Assembly (NCBI GenBank): GCA_035529175.1
Contig: DATKXG010000265.1
Span: forward strand, 1-6,962
Source: Sva-07 sp035529175
Lineage (GTDB): Bacteria; Actinomycetota; Acidimicrobiia; Acidimicrobiales; Ilumatobacteraceae
Direction of reading: 5' to 3'
DNA length: 6,962 nt
Shown here: positions 5,222 to 6,962 of the stretch, piece after piece
Layout of the letters: the number at the start of each line of letters is the position of its first letter
Numbering within the stretch: position 1 is the first letter of the stretch
Notes under the pieces: generated by a model
The model's database searches: none
Told to the model about the DNA's origin: nothing
What the model saw: only the letters and a program-made list of their open reading frames with translations
Program-made: the position numbers and the translations under genes

Positions 5222-6532
5222 ATGCCTGCCACCGACCTCGAACAGATCGTCAGCCTCTGCAAGCGCAGGGGCTTCGTCTACCAGTCGGCGGAGATCTACG
5301 GCGGGTTTCGCTCGACCTACGACTACGGGCCGCTCGGCTCGCTGCTGTTGCGCAACGTCAAGGAAGCCTGGGTCCGCTCGATGGTGCAGCAGCGCGACGA
5401 CGTCGTGCTCATCGACGCGGCGATCCTGAGCCCGCCGCAGGTCTGGCAGGCGTCCGGACACCTCGCGAACTTCAGCGATCCGCTCGTCGACTGCACCGAG
5501 TGCAAGCAACGCTTCCGTCTCGACAAGCTCGACGACCCCGATGTGTGCCCGAACTGCGACGCGAAGCACAGTTTCACCGAGGCCCGCGAGTTCAACCTGA
5601 TGTTCAAGACCCAGGCAGGCCCCGTCGAGGGCACTGGCGCGGACGCCTACCTGCGCCCCGAGACCGCGCAGGGCATGTTCACCAACTTCGGCCAGGTGCT
5701 GCAGACCTCGCGCAAGAAGCCGCCGTTCGGCATCGCCCAGGTCGGCAAGAGCTTCCGCAACGAGATCACGCCCCAGAACTGGATCTTTCGCACCCGCGAG
5801 TTCGAACAGATGGAACTCGAGTTCTTCGTCCCGCCCGAGACCAGCCAGGAATGGTACGAGTACTGGTGCAACGAGCGCCTGAACTGGTACGTCGAGCTCG
5901 GAATCCCGGCGGAGATGCTGCGCCTGCGGGCCCACGACGACGACGAGCTGTCGCACTACTCGACCGGCACGTCGGACGTCGAGTTCGCGTTCCCCTGGGG
6001 GTTCGACGAGCTGGAGGGCATCGCCCAGCGTTCCGACTACGACCTCAAGCAGCACGCCGAGCACTCCGGCGAGAAGCTCGACTACTTCGACCCGCAGACC
6101 AACGAGCGGTACGTGCCCTACGTGATCGAGCCCGCCGCGGGAGCGACCCGGACGATGGCGGCGTTCCTGCTCGCCGCGTACGACGAGGACGAGGTCAACG
6201 GCGAGGCGCGCACCGTGCTGCGCCTGCATCCGCGACTCGCCCCCTACAAGGTGGCCGTGCTGCCACTGTCGAAGAAGGACACGCTGACCCCGTTGGCGCA
6301 CGAGATCCGCAAGGTGCTCGCCGATCGCTACATGGTCGACTACGACGAGACCCAGAACATCGGCAAGCGCTACCGCCGCCAGGACGAGATCGGCACACCG
6401 CTCGCGGTCACCGTCGACTTCGACTCGCTCGACGACAACGCGGTCACCGTGCGAGACCGCGACACGACCGAACAGGTCCGCGTGCCGATCGACGAACTGC
6501 TCGGCACCATCAGCGATCGCTTGGGATTCTGA
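5222..6532 (+). CDS. glyS: Glycyl-tRNA synthetase, single-chain (alpha2 dimer) class II type
   Basis: The enzyme charges tRNA-Gly with glycine using ATP. At 436 residues it is slightly short of the usual 450-470 for bacterial members of this type. Landmarks: SLCKRRGFVYQSAEIYGG (residues 11-28) and YDYGPLGSLL (33-42) at the N-terminus; motif 1 region VWQASGHLANFSDP (74-87); a zinc-type cysteine set CTEC (91-94) and CPNC (109-112); LRPETAQGMFTNF (144-156); motif 2 FRNEITPQNWIFRTREFEQME (178-198); motif 3 EPAAGATRTMAAFLLAAYDE (303-322); and an anticodon-binding domain from about residue 338 (LAPYKVAVLPLSKKD onward), containing DETQNIGKRYRRQDEIGTP (375-393). Motif 3 reads GATRT where most relatives have GVDR or GLGR-like residues; its Arg310 is kept. 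The ATG at 5222 gives the normal N-terminus. The gene appears to be transcribed on its own. Confidence 0.96.
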   Translation: MPATDLEQIVSLCKRRGFVYQSAEIYGGFRSTYDYGPLGSLLLRNVKEAWVRSMVQQRDDVVLIDAAILSPPQVWQASGHLANFSDPLVDCTECKQRFRLDKLDDPDVCPNCDAKHSFTEAREFNLMFKTQAGPVEGTGADAYLRPETAQGMFTNFGQVLQTSRKKPPFGIAQVGKSFRNEITPQNWIFRTREFEQMELEFFVPPETSQEWYEYWCNERLNWYVELGIPAEMLRLRAHDDDELSHYSTGTSDVEFAFPWGFDELEGIAQRSDYDLKQHAEHSGEKLDYFDPQTNERYVPYVIEPAAGATRTMAAFLLAAYDEDEVNGEARTVLRLHPRLAPYKVAVLPLSKKDTLTPLAHEIRKVLADRYMVDYDETQNIGKRYRRQDEIGTPLAVTVDFDSLDDNAVTVRDRDTTEQVRVPIDELLGTISDRLGF

Positions 6533-6537
6533 AATGA

Positions 6538-6610
6538 TGGTTCGCTCGCTGCGCTTGCTCTCGTCCGGCTCGTCGCTGGCGCTTCCCTCGCCGGGTGTCG
6601 TTCGCCGTCG
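6538..6610. other. 73-base run without any A between glyS and the ABM gene
   Basis: From 6538 to 6610 the plus strand has no adenine. The run is made of repeated units of the form CGCTCGCTGCGCTTGCTC and TCGTCGCTGGCGCTT, so it is rich in GCT and TCG steps. CCGGC and GCCGG within it could pair around a 20-base loop. It begins 5 bases after the glyS stop and ends 16 bases before the TACGGT box of the next gene. There is no supported gene inside it. Confidence 0.7.
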
Positions 6611-6626
6611 AGGCACGTCCAGCAGC

Positions 6627-6632
6627 TACGGT
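6627..6632 (+). promoter_or_regulatory. Candidate -10 box (TACGGT) for a leaderless ABM-gene transcript
   Basis: TACGGT is followed by 8 bases and the ATG at 6641. The 12 bases CTACGGTCGGCG (6626-6637) are identical to those before the crotonase-family gene at the left end of the window, at the same distance from the start codon. No Shine-Dalgarno sequence is present before this ATG. Confidence 0.5.
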
Positions 6633-6640
6633 CGGCGTTC

Positions 6641-6946
6641 ATGAGTCACGTCGCCATGATCGCCAAGTTCACCTGCATCGACGGAAAGCGCGACGACTTG
6701 TACGCCGGTCTCGCTCCGATGATGGACCACGTCGGCTCGGAGGAGGGCACGTTGCTCTACCAGCTGCTCGAGGACCCGAACGATTCCAATGTCGCCTACA
6801 TGTACGAGCTCTACGCCGACGGCGACGCGCTCCAGGCGCACAGCACCAGCGACGTCATGAAGCAGATCATGAACGCATTCGGCGGCATCCTCGCCGGCCG
6901 GCCCGAGCTGACCCTGCTCACGCCGATTCGCGGCAAGGGCCTCTGA
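6641..6946 (+). CDS. Antibiotic biosynthesis monooxygenase (ABM) domain protein, YgiN-like
   Basis: This complete 101-residue protein consists of one ABM-type ferredoxin-like domain. The pattern is HVAMIAKFTCIDGKRDDLYA (residues 3-22) as first strand and helix, then SEEGTLLYQLLEDPNDSNVAYMYELYADGDALQAH (33-67), in which the EGTLLYQL...VAYMYELY...A...H series is the family signature, and a final strand PELTLLTPI (88-96). The His in QAHSTSD (67) is at the place usually conserved in this family. Members include quinol monooxygenase YgiN, polyketide-tailoring monooxygenases and many proteins of unknown role; they generally form dimers without cofactor. The substrate cannot be told here. The gene lies 108 bp after glyS with its own candidate promoter. 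Confidence 0.85.
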   Translation: MSHVAMIAKFTCIDGKRDDLYAGLAPMMDHVGSEEGTLLYQLLEDPNDSNVAYMYELYADGDALQAHSTSDVMKQIMNAFGGILAGRPELTLLTPIRGKGL

Positions 6947-6962
6947 CCCGCACCTGTTCCTG

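Noticed and set aside
4991..6616. 541-codon open frame antisense to glyS, and a 507-codon plus-strand frame at 5014-6537
   Set aside because: Both cover glyS in other frames. Their proteins are Arg/Val/Leu- or Arg/Pro-rich without domain patterns, as expected from third-position GC bias opposite a real gene, while glyS itself shows all family motifs.

Overview
The window is high-GC, densely packed bacterial chromosome with GTG starts, very short intergenic gaps and weak or absent Shine-Dalgarno sequences. Gene content and order (class I aldolase, DinG-type helicase, undecaprenyl diphosphate synthase next to recO, then a dimeric-type glycyl-tRNA synthetase) suggest an actinobacterium, most likely of the Acidimicrobiia/Ilumatobacter type. 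That placement is an inference from gene order, composition and protein resemblance, not from a database match. No mobile-element gene, CRISPR array, tRNA or rRNA was seen.

Layout. Bases 1-127 (minus) hold the N-terminus of an enoyl-CoA hydratase/isomerase family gene running off the left edge. It diverges from fda (218-1105, plus), a class I fructose-bisphosphate aldolase. The gap between fda and the convergent dinG is filled by a nested perfect palindrome (1107-1167). On the minus strand uppS (3730-3035) and dinG (3038-1173) form an operon with an ATGA overlap. Diverging from uppS, on the plus strand, is a 195-residue gene (3786-4373) that I read as a cis-prenyltransferase-like protein without catalytic residues, followed 18 bp later by recO (4392-5120). 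Next come a 101-bp gap with an imperfect inverted repeat, glyS (5222-6532), a gap with a 73-base run lacking A, and a small ABM-domain gene (6641-6946).

Main discovery. The two divergent cis-prenyltransferase-family genes have complementary losses. UppS keeps the catalytic Asp (MDGNGRW) but lacks the C-terminal RxG motif and has Ala where bacterial enzymes have a conserved Glu (E213 in E. coli UppS numbering). Its neighbour has lost the catalytic Asp but keeps both that Glu (E158) and the C-terminal RxG (R187-F188-G189). This is the same split of functions as in eukaryotic DHDDS/NgBR (Rer2/Nus1), so the pair is a strong candidate for a bacterial two-subunit cis-prenyltransferase making the lipid carrier for cell-wall synthesis.

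A second theme is expression. Five of the genes have a TANNNT box 7-9 bases before the start codon, the geometry of leaderless transcripts. The boxes of the crotonase-family gene and the ABM gene are identical over 12 bases.
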